The notes beneath the pieces were generated by a model. It did not search any database. It saw only the letters and a list, made by a program, of their open reading frames with translations, and had not been told where the DNA came from. Source: Xanthomonas fragariae (GTDB lineage: Bacteria; Pseudomonadota; Gammaproteobacteria; Xanthomonadales; Xanthomonadaceae). Taken from it: 64,000 bases of DNA. Both the position numbers and the translations under genes were made by a program. How positions within the stretch are numbered: the stretch's first letter is position 1; the number at the start of each line of letters is the position of its first letter. The stretch is taken from NCBI RefSeq assembly GCF_017603965.1, contig NZ_CP071955.1, forward strand, positions 3,995,001-4,059,000, read 5' to 3'. Shown one piece after another: positions 34,999 to 44,835 of this stretch.

Positions 34999-37134
34999 TC
35001 AGAACAACGAACCCTGCATGGGCATGCCAGTGGATGGTTCTGTTGCTCGCATGGCGGGTGCCGCCTGCTGCTGCGCACCCAAACGCCACGCCAGCCCCGA
35101 GATCCGCGCGGCGTGCCGTGCCAGCGCAGCGCGGATGACCGCTTCGCTGCCGGCCAGGTGCAAGGCGCGGCGGGCGCGGGTGATGCCGGTGTAGAGCAGT
35201 TCGCGGCTGAGCACGCGCGCGTCGCGGGTGGGCAGTTGCAGCCAGACTTCGTCGAATTCGCTGCCTTGGGCCTTGTGCACGGTCATGGCGAAGGCGCTTT
35301 CGTGGGCGGGTAGTGCGGCGGGGTGGAAGCCGCGCACCTGGCCGTCGCCGTCGCCTTCGAACCAGGCGACCAACGGACCTTGGGCACGGCTGTCTGTGGT
35401 TGGGTCGTGGCGGTTCGCGGTGCCGCCGGACTGGCTTGGTCCTGAAGACGGAGTTTCGTCGCTGCGCCCCGGAGAGGAACTTGCGTTGCTTCGCAAACAG
35501 ATGCCGACGTCGCCGTTGAACAGGCCGTGGCGGTAGCTGTTTTCGTTGATCAGCAGCAGGCGGCCCTGGAACCAGGGCGAGGCGCCGCCGAGGCGGCGGG
35601 CGCCGGAGCCGGTTTCGGCCAGCAGCTGTTCGATGCGGGCGTTGAGGCCGCGGGCGCCTTGCGGGCCGGCGCGCACGGCGGTGAGCAGGCGCAGGCGCCC
35701 GGCGTCGCGCAGGGCGGCGGCCGGGTCGTGTGCGGCGGCCAGCGCGCGCCAGTGGGCGAGCAGTGCGTCGCGGCCTAGCGCCAGCGGGTCGTTGCCGTCT
35801 TCGTGGAAGTGCACGCCGGGCAGCTCGCCGCTGCGTAGCAGGGCCAGGGCAGTGTCGGCGTCGCCGGCGCGAATGGCGTCGGCCAGTGGGGCGAGTGCGA
35901 AGTCTTCCGCTTGGCGGTAGCCGCGCAGCAGGTGCACGCGGTGGCCGGCCAGACCGCCCGCGTGGGTGTTGGTGGGCGCGGTGTCGCAGGGCATGTTGCC
36001 GAGCAGCGGTTGCAGCGCGTCGGCGTCGTGCGGTTGCAGGGCGTCACCAGGGCCGGCGGCCTGCAGGATGGCGGCGAGCACGTCGCCGGCTTCCACAGAG
36101 GGCAGCTGGTCGGCGTCGCCGAGCAGGATCAGCTGGGTGCCATCGGCGACGGCTTCGACCAGCTTGCACATCAGCGGCAGGTCGACCATGGAGGCTTCGT
36201 CGACGACGATCAGGTCGAACGGCAGCGGGTTGTCGGCGTTATGGCGGAAGTGCGGGGAATCCGGAATGACGCCGAGCAGGCGGTGGAGGGTGCTGGCGCC
36301 GGTGGGCAGGAGCGATTCCCAATTGGGTGGCTCGCTCTCACCGGCCCTGCGGGCCCTCTCTCCCCTGAACGGCAGAGGGGAAGGGTCCGGGGTCGGTGGG
36401 AGCTGGATGCCGTCGGCAATGGCGCGGACAACTGCAAGGCGCAGGCTTTCAGCCATGCGCTCGGCGGCGCGACCGGTGGGCGCGGCCAGGGCGATGCGCG
36501 GGGCTGGGGTGCCAATCGCATGTGCCTGGGCGATGCGCAGCAGCAGCAGGCGCGCGATGGTAGTGGTCTTGCCGGTGCCGGGGCCACCGGTGACCAGCAG
36601 CAGCGTGCGGCGCAGGGCGAGGGCTGCGGCTTGGGCTTGGCGGTCTGGGGCTTGGGAGGAGTCGGGTGCGCTGGGAAACAACTGCGCGAACAGCGGCGCT
36701 AGCGTGGCTGCGTCGAGGGGCGGGGGCGATTGGGCGGCGATGCGTTGCAGACCTAGCGCGAGGCGGCGTTCGTATTCGCGGTAGCGGCGCAGGTAGAGCA
36801 AGCCGTGTTCGAGGACCAGCGGGCAGTCGGCAGCGGCGGGGTCTTCGGGCCGCGGTTGGTCGACCCAGCGTGAGGCTGCGAGGGTGCGCTGCCAGTGGGT
36901 TGGGTCTGGAAAGGACGGGGGCACACCGTCGCGTGGGTCTAGCAGCATGGCGGCGCGGGTGGGGTCGAGCCCTGCGTGGCCGCTGGTGACCGCAAGTGAC
37001 GCTAATGCGGCACCGGCCAGGACCAGGGGGTCGGTGCTCGGGGCCAGGCGTTGCAGGCTCTGGGCGAAGGCCAGATCCAGCGTGCGCAGGGCGCCGGCCT
37101 GGTTGAGTGCAGTAAAGAGGTTCGGGTGGGTCAT
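34999..37134 (-). CDS. recD: exodeoxyribonuclease V subunit alpha
   Basis: A 711-residue RecD, the 5'-3' helicase of RecBCD. Walker A is LLVTGGPGTGKTTTIARLLL, Walker B is LIVVDEASMVDLPLMCKLV, motif III QLILLGDADQLPSVEAGDVL, and motifs V/VI are MTVHKAQGSEFDEVWLQLP and LYTGITRARRALHLAG. Two low-complexity stretches in frame (around PDPSPLPFRGERARRAGESE and SSSPGRSDETPSSGPSQSGG) look like genomic repeats inserted into the gene. The start overlaps recB by four bases. Confidence 0.95.
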   Translation of the reverse strand: MTHPNLFTALNQAGALRTLDLAFAQSLQRLAPSTDPLVLAGAALASLAVTSGHAGLDPTRAAMLLDPRDGVPPSFPDPTHWQRTLAASRWVDQPRPEDPAAADCPLVLEHGLLYLRRYREYERRLALGLQRIAAQSPPPLDAATLAPLFAQLFPSAPDSSQAPDRQAQAAALALRRTLLLVTGGPGTGKTTTIARLLLLRIAQAHAIGTPAPRIALAAPTGRAAERMAESLRLAVVRAIADGIQLPPTPDPSPLPFRGERARRAGESEPPNWESLLPTGASTLHRLLGVIPDSPHFRHNADNPLPFDLIVVDEASMVDLPLMCKLVEAVADGTQLILLGDADQLPSVEAGDVLAAILQAAGPGDALQPHDADALQPLLGNMPCDTAPTNTHAGGLAGHRVHLLRGYRQAEDFALAPLADAIRAGDADTALALLRSGELPGVHFHEDGNDPLALGRDALLAHWRALAAAHDPAAALRDAGRLRLLTAVRAGPQGARGLNARIEQLLAETGSGARRLGGASPWFQGRLLLINENSYRHGLFNGDVGICLRSNASSSPGRSDETPSSGPSQSGGTANRHDPTTDSRAQGPLVAWFEGDGDGQVRGFHPAALPAHESAFAMTVHKAQGSEFDEVWLQLPTRDARVLSRELLYTGITRARRALHLAGSEAVIRAALARHAARISGLAWRLGAQQQAAPAMRATEPSTGMPMQGSLF
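36335..36400. repeat. CTCTCCCC/GGGGAGAG-type repeat inside recD
   Basis: The plus strand shows GGGCCCTCTCTCCCCTGAAC and GGCAGAGGGGAAGGGTCCGG, a hairpin repeat seen in intergenic places in this window (about 37170-37200, 62690-62730 and 63945-64000). It is translated without a frame break in RecD between the Walker A and Walker B regions. Confidence 0.6.
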
Positions 37135-40100
37135 GGGATGCGAATTGCCATGGGGGACGTGCCCTCACCACAGCTCCTCCCCCGGGGGGAGGGGGGCTCT
37201 GCCCCATCGTTAGAACGATGCTCTGTGGGCGTGCCGGCGAACAGCGCGTCCAGGGCGTCCACCAGGGCTGGGTCGAAGCGCCAGGCGTAGATGCCGGGCC
37301 CAGGCGTGCCGGAGACGGATGAGCGGGTAGCGTCCAGGCCACGGCAGAACAGGTAACGCACGCCGCCGAAGTCGCGGGCGTAGTCGTAGGACTTGCCCAG
37401 GCGGAAGCGGAGCCAGCGATGCAGGGCGAGGGTGTAGATCAGCGCCTGCAACTCGTATTCGCTGTGCGCCATGGCGCGGGCCAGGGCGTCGGCGTCGTAG
37501 CTGGGAAGACGGTTGGATTTGTAGTCGAGCACGTACCAGCGGCCGTCGACGGTGTAGGTAAGGTCGATCAGGCCGGTCATCAGGCCCTCCAAGCGGTGGC
37601 GTGCGCCAAAGGCCTGGCGGTCGCCAACCACGCCAAAGCGATGCAGCAGTGCGAGCAATGCATCGACGCGGGTAGGCCGCATGGCGAAATGGAATTCCAT
37701 TTCGTTGCGGCGCTGTGGCTCCGGCACGGCGGCCAGATGGGTGCCTTCCGGCAGGGTGACAGTGAGGGTGTGGCCGATCAGGGCGGTGAGCATGGCCAGG
37801 CCATCGTCCCATTCGTTATGGGCGTAGCCACCGCGTTGCAGGGCTTCGATGGCGGCGGCGGCCTGGCCCTGGGGTGCGGGTTGGCCTGGCTGCCAGGCAT
37901 GCCAGGCGGCGAAGTCGCAGCGCTCGAACACCTCGTGCATCACCACGCCGAAACGATTGCCGGCAAAGCGCGGGTCGAAGGCGTCGGCATCGGTGGCCAC
38001 CGCTATCGCCTCGCTACTGGACGGTTCGTCGCTGCCGCCGCTGCCGACGACGGTGGCGCTGGCCATCGGGTCGGTGGCGGCGCCGGCATCGGCGTTGGCC
38101 AATTGGGTGAAACTGTAGACCCACCACTCGGGCGCGATATGGCGCTGCGGGGTGCGGGCGGGCGGCACCTGCGCCTCGTCCGGTGGCGGCAGGCGTGGCA
38201 GGTTGGTTGGCGGCGTGGCGGTATCCACCACTACGGCGCCCTCCCCTGCAGCGCCCTGCAGCGCATCGAGTGCGCCCAGCATGCCGGACAAGGCGGTGCG
38301 TTCGTGCTGGTGGAATGAGCCGCTAGCGATCCACAGCGCGTGCTCGGCGCGGGTCAGGCCGACGTAGAGCAGGCGTGCGTCTTCGGCGCGTTGTTCCTGC
38401 TTCCAGGCCGCTTCGGCGGCGCTCCAGGTGGGGTCGTCCTTATCTGTCTTCCAATGCAGCTGACGGCCGCGACCCGGCGCATGCACCACGCAATGGCGGC
38501 CAGCGCCCTTATCGCTGCGGCCGATGCCGATATACGGCAAAAACACCAGCGGATATTCCAGGCCCTTGCTCTTGTGCAGGGTGACGATCTGCACGCGGCG
38601 CGCGTCCGATTCCAGCCGCAGTTGCTGGGCTTGGTCGTTGTCGTCGGCATTGGCGATGCGCCGCGATAGCCAATCGACCAGGCCGTGCGGGCCGAGTGCG
38701 CGCGCGTTGGCTTCCTGCAGCAGTTCGGCCAGTTGCAGGTAATTGGTGAGGCGGCGTTCGCCATCGACCAATACCAGCAAGCGTTGCCCGTGCGCGGCGC
38801 CGAGGTCGCCGATCAAGGCCAGCGGGCCGCCGCGTTGCCAGCGTTCGCGCCAGTCCAGTGCCTGCCGCTGCCAGCTGCGATGACGCTCGCCGTCGTGTTC
38901 GAGTGCGGCAATGGCAATGGCGTCTTCGCCGATCAACACGGTGGCCAATGCGGCGCGCAGGCGGCTGTCGTCGCCTGGATCGAGCAAGGCCTGCAGCAGG
39001 GCCAGCAGCTCCAGCGCTTCGTCGGTGGCGAACAGGCTTTGCTTGCCGGCGGCCACGGCGGGAATGCCCACTGCACTCAGCGCTTGCTGCATGCGCGTGG
39101 CCTCGCCGTGACTGCGCACCAGCACGGCGATGTCGCCGGCCTGCACCGGGCGGCCACAGACCGTGGCGCCGCCGTCGCGGCCATCGGCCAGCCAGCCGCG
39201 AATCGCCGCAACGCAGGCGGCGGTGGCCAGCTCGCGGGCGCGACCGGCGCTCCAGGGTTTGGGCTTGCCTGCTTGCTTGTTCTTCGCCGCTGGCGCGGCA
39301 GGCGGCGGTGGTTCGGGCGCGCGCCACAACGTCAATGCCGGGGCGGTGGCGCCTTCGCGTTGCAGGTCGGTGTCCAGCCGCTTGGTACCAGCCTGCACCG
39401 GGTGGAAAGCGATGCCGTCGGTGAGGAAGGCGTCGGTGAAGCCGGCCTGCGCGTACAGCGCGTCGATGGCCGCCAACACGCCTGGGCGCGAGCGGAAATT
39501 ATGGCTCAGCGGCGGGGCAAGTTCAGCGGTGACCGCGGCATCCAGATACGCGCGCACGTCGCCGCCGCGGAAGCCGTAGATGGCCTGCTTGGGGTCGCCG
39601 ATCAAAAACAGCGCCGGCGCAAGTTCGGCCGCGCGTGCGAGTGGGCCTTCGCCGAACACGTTGGAGAAGATCGACCACTGGCGGTCGTCGGTGTCCTGGA
39701 ATTCGTCCACCAACGCGATGGCGTATTGCGCGCGCAGGCGTTTGACCAGTCCGTCGGCCTGCGCGCCTTGCAATGCCTGTGCGACGCCATCGACCAGATC
39801 GTCATAGGTTTGCACGCGGCGCTGGCGCTTGAGCAAAGCGAGCCGTGCGATGGCGTCGTCGCGCAGGGCGTGCAGCAGGCGGATGCGGCGGCGGGTGCGC
39901 CATTCTTCGACGCGTGCCAGCGCGGTGAGATAGCTGTCTATCTCGTGGCTCATCGGCGAGGCCGGTGTGCGGTCGACGAACTTCTTGTTGGTGCCCGATG
40001 CAAGTTCCGCAGCGGTCAACTTGAGCAACTTGGCATGGGGCGCGGTGCTGATCGATGGCGCGGCGGCGAAACGTTCGAACCAATGCCACAACGATGCCAA

Positions 40101-41030
40101 CCAGTCGGGCTTATAGCTGCCCTTGCTCAAGATGCCGCCATCGATGGCGGACATGATGGCTTCGAAGAAGGCGGTGCCGTGGGCCTGGAACGCGGCGGCC
40201 AATGCGGCGCTGGCGTCTTGCACGGCCTGTAGCAGCGCGGCGGAATTGTCGGTAGTCGTTGCCACCTCCGGCAACAGCGTTGGATGACGCACCAGCGCGC
40301 GCAGATCGCTGGCCAATGCCTCGGGGCCGCCCGACCACAGCGCGATCAGGTCTTCGGCCATCACCGCATCGGCGGCACGCTGGCGCCACAAATCGGCGGC
40401 GACTTCGCCCAGCAATTCGCGGTCGTTGGCGAGCAGTTGCGGTGCGGCGAAGGCCTGGCCGCTTTCCAGCGCATGTTCGCGCAGCACGCGCGCGCAGAAG
40501 CCGTGGATGGTGAAGACCGCAGCCAGGTCGATTTCCTCCACCGCCTGCTGCAGGCGGCGGCGCAACGCAGCAGGGGTTTCGGTGCCGGTGGCCAGATGCG
40601 CGGCGAGGATGCTGCGGGTGAGGAGGGCGTCTGGCGGTTCGTGTAGGAGCGGACCCGGCCGCGACGGGTTGTCGGCAAGGTCGGTCGCGACCGAAGCCAC
40701 GCCTACAGAGGGCGATGAAGTGTCGGTCGCCTGCGCTGTGGTCAGTTCGGTCGCGGCCGAAGCCGCTCCTACAACAGCCGACTGGTCATCCGGCACCAAC
40801 GTTGCGGCCAGGACGAGGCGCTCGCGGATACGGCGACGCAATTGCTGCGTTGCGGCGTCGGTAAAAGTGACCGCGAGAATCTGGTCGATGCGCAGACCGC
40901 GCTCGACCAACAGCCGGGTGAAAAGCGTGGCCAGGGTGAAGGTCTTGCCGGTGCCGGCGCTGGCCTGGATCAGGCGCACGCCGTGCAGCGGCAAGTGCAC
41001 GTACGGGTCGGTGACGGGCATGGCGCTCAT
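37131..41030 (-). CDS. recB: exodeoxyribonuclease V subunit beta
   Basis: A 1299-residue RecB: 3'-5' helicase plus nuclease. Walker A is IQASAGTGKTFTLATLFTRL, the helicase motif ALVDEFQDTDDRQWSIFSNV is near the middle, and the C-terminal nuclease core shows LTGLIDLTYTVDGRWYVLDY followed by KSNRLP. About residues 86-130 are the translation of a GTAGGAGCG-type palindromic repeat (40642-40773), and the last ~30 residues also come from a repeat. Neither breaks the frame. It overlaps recC and recD by four bases each. Confidence 0.96.
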   Translation of the reverse strand: MSAMPVTDPYVHLPLHGVRLIQASAGTGKTFTLATLFTRLLVERGLRIDQILAVTFTDAATQQLRRRIRERLVLAATLVPDDQSAVVGAASAATELTTAQATDTSSPSVGVASVATDLADNPSRPGPLLHEPPDALLTRSILAAHLATGTETPAALRRRLQQAVEEIDLAAVFTIHGFCARVLREHALESGQAFAAPQLLANDRELLGEVAADLWRQRAADAVMAEDLIALWSGGPEALASDLRALVRHPTLLPEVATTTDNSAALLQAVQDASAALAAAFQAHGTAFFEAIMSAIDGGILSKGSYKPDWLASLWHWFERFAAAPSISTAPHAKLLKLTAAELASGTNKKFVDRTPASPMSHEIDSYLTALARVEEWRTRRRIRLLHALRDDAIARLALLKRQRRVQTYDDLVDGVAQALQGAQADGLVKRLRAQYAIALVDEFQDTDDRQWSIFSNVFGEGPLARAAELAPALFLIGDPKQAIYGFRGGDVRAYLDAAVTAELAPPLSHNFRSRPGVLAAIDALYAQAGFTDAFLTDGIAFHPVQAGTKRLDTDLQREGATAPALTLWRAPEPPPPAAPAAKNKQAGKPKPWSAGRARELATAACVAAIRGWLADGRDGGATVCGRPVQAGDIAVLVRSHGEATRMQQALSAVGIPAVAAGKQSLFATDEALELLALLQALLDPGDDSRLRAALATVLIGEDAIAIAALEHDGERHRSWQRQALDWRERWQRGGPLALIGDLGAAHGQRLLVLVDGERRLTNYLQLAELLQEANARALGPHGLVDWLSRRIANADDNDQAQQLRLESDARRVQIVTLHKSKGLEYPLVFLPYIGIGRSDKGAGRHCVVHAPGRGRQLHWKTDKDDPTWSAAEAAWKQEQRAEDARLLYVGLTRAEHALWIASGSFHQHERTALSGMLGALDALQGAAGEGAVVVDTATPPTNLPRLPPPDEAQVPPARTPQRHIAPEWWVYSFTQLANADAGAATDPMASATVVGSGGSDEPSSSEAIAVATDADAFDPRFAGNRFGVVMHEVFERCDFAAWHAWQPGQPAPQGQAAAAIEALQRGGYAHNEWDDGLAMLTALIGHTLTVTLPEGTHLAAVPEPQRRNEMEFHFAMRPTRVDALLALLHRFGVVGDRQAFGARHRLEGLMTGLIDLTYTVDGRWYVLDYKSNRLPSYDADALARAMAHSEYELQALIYTLALHRWLRFRLGKSYDYARDFGGVRYLFCRGLDATRSSVSGTPGPGIYAWRFDPALVDALDALFAGTPTEHRSNDGAEPPSPRGRSCGEGTSPMAIRIP
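40642..40773. repeat. GTAGGAGCG-type palindromic repeat inside recB
   Basis: The segment begins TGTAGGAGCGG and ends CCGCTCCTACA, with an internal repeat of GGTCGCGACCGAAGCC-like sequence (two related copies). Such REP-like elements are normally intergenic. Here one pair is translated in frame as a ~44-residue insertion in RecB. Confidence 0.75.
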
Positions 41031-44000
41031 TCGGCGTCTTCCTGCGCGCCGTGCCAGTGTCGCCAGCTGTCGATCAAACGCTCCGGGTCGAGCGCAGCAT
41101 CGGTGTTACCGCGCTCGAGCAGGTCGTACACGCGATGGCTGGTGGTGGCGAACTCGGCGAAACGCTGCGCGTCGGCGAACGGGTCGCGGCCACGGTTGAC
41201 CAGGCGCAGTTCCGGGCTGTGCGATTCGCTCCAGCCGAAGCTGGATTGCCACTGCCCGGCAGCGTCCTTGATGGCCTTGTCCAGGTCGTCGCTGCGCGCG
41301 GCCTGGTGATACTTCCAACTGCTGTACGGCGCGAAGGCCAGCGGCGTCTGCAGGCCATGCCGATACAGCCGCAACAGCTCGGCCAATGCGGTTTGCGCCT
41401 GCGTCTGCGACAGCGGTTCGGTATCCATGGGATGCGGGCCCAGGCCGTCGTCGTGTTCGAAGAAACGCACATACGGCACGTGCTTGCCGGCGGCGCGCAG
41501 CAGCAGCCATTCCAGGCCGTGGCGAATCGCACTGCGGCCGCTGGGCGGGCCGACTTGCACGCGCCCTACTCCGCTGGCATACCAACCGGGCACGCGACCG
41601 TGCATATCAATGCCATCGATCTGCACTTGCAGCCGGCGCGACTCGGCCGATGCCTCGCCACGCCACTGCCGGAACGCGTCGGCATACGGGCGCAGTTGCG
41701 CCACACGCTCATCGAGTTGGCGACGTCCCAACGGGCCGGAAGGCAGCATCGCGCGGGCACGCAGGCGCTCGTACAGGCGGTCGGTGTCGCCGGCCAACGC
41801 GGCGTCGAGAACATGCTGCTGCAAACCGTAGTGATCCAGTCCGCGCGTGGAGGCGAGCAACGGTTCGAGGTCGCTGTCTTCGCCGGCCGGATCGGGCAAG
41901 CGCATGCCCAAGCGATGACGCAGAAACTGCCCGGCCGGGTCGGCAAACAAGCGGCGCAGATCGTCGATGGACACGCTGGTGGGCAACGCACTCTCATCGG
42001 CCGGCATCGCACCGGCCACCCACGGCGCGAGCGGCTGCCGCTGGCCGACCAAACTGTCCACCGCCGGCCGCCATTGACGGCGATAACTGAAGCGACGCGG
42101 GTCGGCGCCGTCTTCGCCCAGCGCACCGAACGCGGCGGCGGCGAATGGTTGCAACGGGTGACGCACCACCAGCGTGTCGATCGCATCGGGGGCGGCATGA
42201 TACTGCGCGGCGCTCGCCAACAATTCACTGACCAACACGGAAGGTTCGCGCGCGCTGCCATCGCGCGCATCGGCGCCGAGATAGCTCAGGTAAAACACCT
42301 CTTGCGCGGAGGCGAACAACTGCAGAAACAGAAACCGGTCGTCCTCGCGCGTGGAGCGGTCGCCATGCCGGCGACGCTCTGTGCCCAGTTCTGCGGTGAG
42401 GCGATTGAGCCCGGCGGCCGGGTCGCGACGCGGGAAATCGCCATCGTTCATGCCGAGCAGGCAGATCACGCGGAACGGCAGCAAGCGCATCGGCACCATG
42501 CGGCCGAAACTGATGCCGCCGGTGAGCAGCGGCGCGCGCGTATCCGACTCGCCCAGCATCGCGGCAAAATGCGCACGCACAACCTCGGCCGGCACGGTGC
42601 CGGCGTACTCGGCGCGCACCGCATCGCGGGCGAATTGGTCGATCAATCTGCGCAGCCGATCCAGCGCGCGCTGTGCACGCGGTGCCGATGGCGTGGTCGG
42701 GATCAGTGCCTCCAACAGACCGAGCAGACGCTCGCGCCATTGAACCGGCGTCATCGCTTCGGCCAGCATCGACTGATGGCGTTCGAGCACGCGCAGCAGC
42801 CGCAGCAGCGTGTCGAGCGCCGCCAGCGCGCTGCCTTCCAACTGCGGCCATGGCGCCACGCCATCGATGTCGTCATCGGCGCCGCTAGCGTGGCCGAGCA
42901 GCAGCCGGTCCAGCGCGAATCGCCAGGTATAGGCGTCGTCGCCCGGTGCCTGCAATTGACGCCGATGCGCCGCGTCCAGCCCCCAGCGCGCACCAGCCGC
43001 GTGCAACCAGCCACGCAGACGTTCCAACCCGGTTTCATCCAGGCCGGCAGCTTCGGCAATCGGCGCGCTGGCGAGCAGGTCGAGAATTTCGTGCAGGCCG
43101 AAGCGTGCGATCGGCAAACCGAGCAGGGTCAAAAACACCTCGGCCAGCGGCTCGCTCGCCAACGGGCTGGCATCGGCCAATGCATAGGGCAGCGCGTCGT
43201 CGTTGCCGTGGCTGCCGAACACCGCGTCCAGATAGGGCGCATACGGGTCGATATCCGGCGACAGCACCGCGATTTCGCGCGGTTGCAGCAGCGGGTCGAA
43301 GCGCGGGTCGTCGAGCAGGGCGCGCAGTTGGTCGTGCAGCACCTGCAACTCGCGCAACCGGGTATGGCAGGCGTGCAGCTGCAGGCTGGGGTCGTGCAGA
43401 TTCACTGCCGGCAACAATGCAGGCACGCCCGGCGCGCGACGATGGAACAAGTCGCTCTGCATGCGCCGTAACAGGCTGTCGCCCAGGCCACCAGCGGCAA
43501 GCGCGCGGCGGCCGGATTCGAGCGGGTCGGCGTAGGCGGCGATTTCGGCTAGCGGATGCACCACCTCGTAGTCGCCGACCAGCGCCATGAAGTCGCGCCC
43601 GGCCGCACCCCAGGCCTGCAGTAACGGGTTTTCCTGCACCTGCTCGGCAAACAGCTGCACCGCCCCATCCTCGCGACGGCGCTGCCACAGGGTCTGCAGA
43701 TCGCCCCAATAGCCTTGAGTCGGCGTAGGCAGATAGAAATGCAGCGTGCCCACGCGCGCCTGCGTGGCCAGCACGCGCAGCACGTCGGGCGAAATATTGA
43801 GAATGGCGAAGGCGAACAAGCGCTTCGGCAAGCCCTGCGGTAGCGGACCATCCGGGCGCGCGTAGCGATTCAGATACTGGCCGATGCGGCGCGCACGGTA
43901 CTGACGACCGGAAGCGACCTTGCGCCACAGCCGAGCCTGCGGATCATCGGGATCGGCGCCGCTTTCCCAGCGCAGCAACCAGTCGCGTCGCCACGCCTGG

Positions 44001-44443
44001 TACTTCTCGAACACGCTGCCCAGCTCGCCGGCCAGTGCCCATGGCTTGAGCGCATCGCCATCGGCCAGATAAGCGGCCAGCGGCGCCAATGCGGCATCGC
44101 TGCCCAGATCGGCCTGCAGCGCCTCGTACAAGCGCCACTGCGTGGTCACCATGTCCAGATCGTCCTCGGCCGGACCGAGATTGGACTCCAGCGCGCGCGC
44201 GACGCATTCGCCGGGGGTGAGGAATTCCAGATTCGCCGCAACTCCGTGCTCGGCCGCCAGCGTGGATTGCAGCCAGCGCCGCATCGCTACCTGCGGGATC
44301 AGCACCACCTCCGGCTGCAGCAACGGCTGCTCCGGCACCGGGCGGCGCAGCTCTTCGGCGAGCAAGGCAGCAAGCGTATCCAGCGCGTTGGAAGGATAGA
44401 GACGAAAATCGGGCGCGGAAGTGGTGTGCATGCTTGCATGCAT
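41027..44443 (-). CDS. recC: exodeoxyribonuclease V subunit gamma
   Basis: A 1138-residue RecC, the Chi-recognition subunit. The start MHASMHTTSAPDFRLYPSNA leads into LLAEELRRPVPEQPLLQPEV, and further family segments are LPFRVICLLGMNDGDFPRRD and EYAGTVPAEVVRAHF. ATG at 44443 or 44431 is preferred over 44479; no clear ribosome-binding site decides between them. recC is first of three overlapping genes recC-recB-recD. Confidence 0.94.
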   Translation of the reverse strand: MHASMHTTSAPDFRLYPSNALDTLAALLAEELRRPVPEQPLLQPEVVLIPQVAMRRWLQSTLAAEHGVAANLEFLTPGECVARALESNLGPAEDDLDMVTTQWRLYEALQADLGSDAALAPLAAYLADGDALKPWALAGELGSVFEKYQAWRRDWLLRWESGADPDDPQARLWRKVASGRQYRARRIGQYLNRYARPDGPLPQGLPKRLFAFAILNISPDVLRVLATQARVGTLHFYLPTPTQGYWGDLQTLWQRRREDGAVQLFAEQVQENPLLQAWGAAGRDFMALVGDYEVVHPLAEIAAYADPLESGRRALAAGGLGDSLLRRMQSDLFHRRAPGVPALLPAVNLHDPSLQLHACHTRLRELQVLHDQLRALLDDPRFDPLLQPREIAVLSPDIDPYAPYLDAVFGSHGNDDALPYALADASPLASEPLAEVFLTLLGLPIARFGLHEILDLLASAPIAEAAGLDETGLERLRGWLHAAGARWGLDAAHRRQLQAPGDDAYTWRFALDRLLLGHASGADDDIDGVAPWPQLEGSALAALDTLLRLLRVLERHQSMLAEAMTPVQWRERLLGLLEALIPTTPSAPRAQRALDRLRRLIDQFARDAVRAEYAGTVPAEVVRAHFAAMLGESDTRAPLLTGGISFGRMVPMRLLPFRVICLLGMNDGDFPRRDPAAGLNRLTAELGTERRRHGDRSTREDDRFLFLQLFASAQEVFYLSYLGADARDGSAREPSVLVSELLASAAQYHAAPDAIDTLVVRHPLQPFAAAAFGALGEDGADPRRFSYRRQWRPAVDSLVGQRQPLAPWVAGAMPADESALPTSVSIDDLRRLFADPAGQFLRHRLGMRLPDPAGEDSDLEPLLASTRGLDHYGLQQHVLDAALAGDTDRLYERLRARAMLPSGPLGRRQLDERVAQLRPYADAFRQWRGEASAESRRLQVQIDGIDMHGRVPGWYASGVGRVQVGPPSGRSAIRHGLEWLLLRAAGKHVPYVRFFEHDDGLGPHPMDTEPLSQTQAQTALAELLRLYRHGLQTPLAFAPYSSWKYHQAARSDDLDKAIKDAAGQWQSSFGWSESHSPELRLVNRGRDPFADAQRFAEFATTSHRVYDLLERGNTDAALDPERLIDSWRHWHGAQEDAE

Positions 44444-44835
44444 TGTGCCGGATTGAGCACGGCGCACGACGCATTGCATATTTGGTGGACAGCGGACGCG
44501 CTTCCATCAACACGAAGGGGATGTCACCGTCATTACATTACCGCCGAAAACCTAGCGTTGACCCTGCCCGCCAAGTACCCCAGGGCCAGTACCCCCGGTC
44601 CATGATATTAAGAGCGGCATGTAGGCTCGATCATCTGTTTCTGGCGTATCTGCCACAACACCGCCGCGCTTGAACATTGTCCAGCCTCATGCATGAGACG
44701 CCCTGCTGCAAGATCGACCACCGTCGGCAGTGAGCCAGGGACTGATGGCATGCGACAATACTGCACGCGCCGGTTCGGTTATATTCAGCGGTGTGCCAGC
44801 TACTCTATGACGTTGCAATTCTGTTAAAGGCCTCG
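44444..44835. other. divergent intergenic region recC/mla
   Basis: No gene is seen. TTATATTCAG at about 44788-44797 is a possible -10 for the mla operon, but no convincing -35 was found. The first mla gene has AAAGG seven bases before its ATG. Confidence 0.35.

Noticed and set aside
38685..40232. Long plus-strand frames over recB and recC
   Set aside because: They mirror the real genes codon by codon and contain no recognisable domain.
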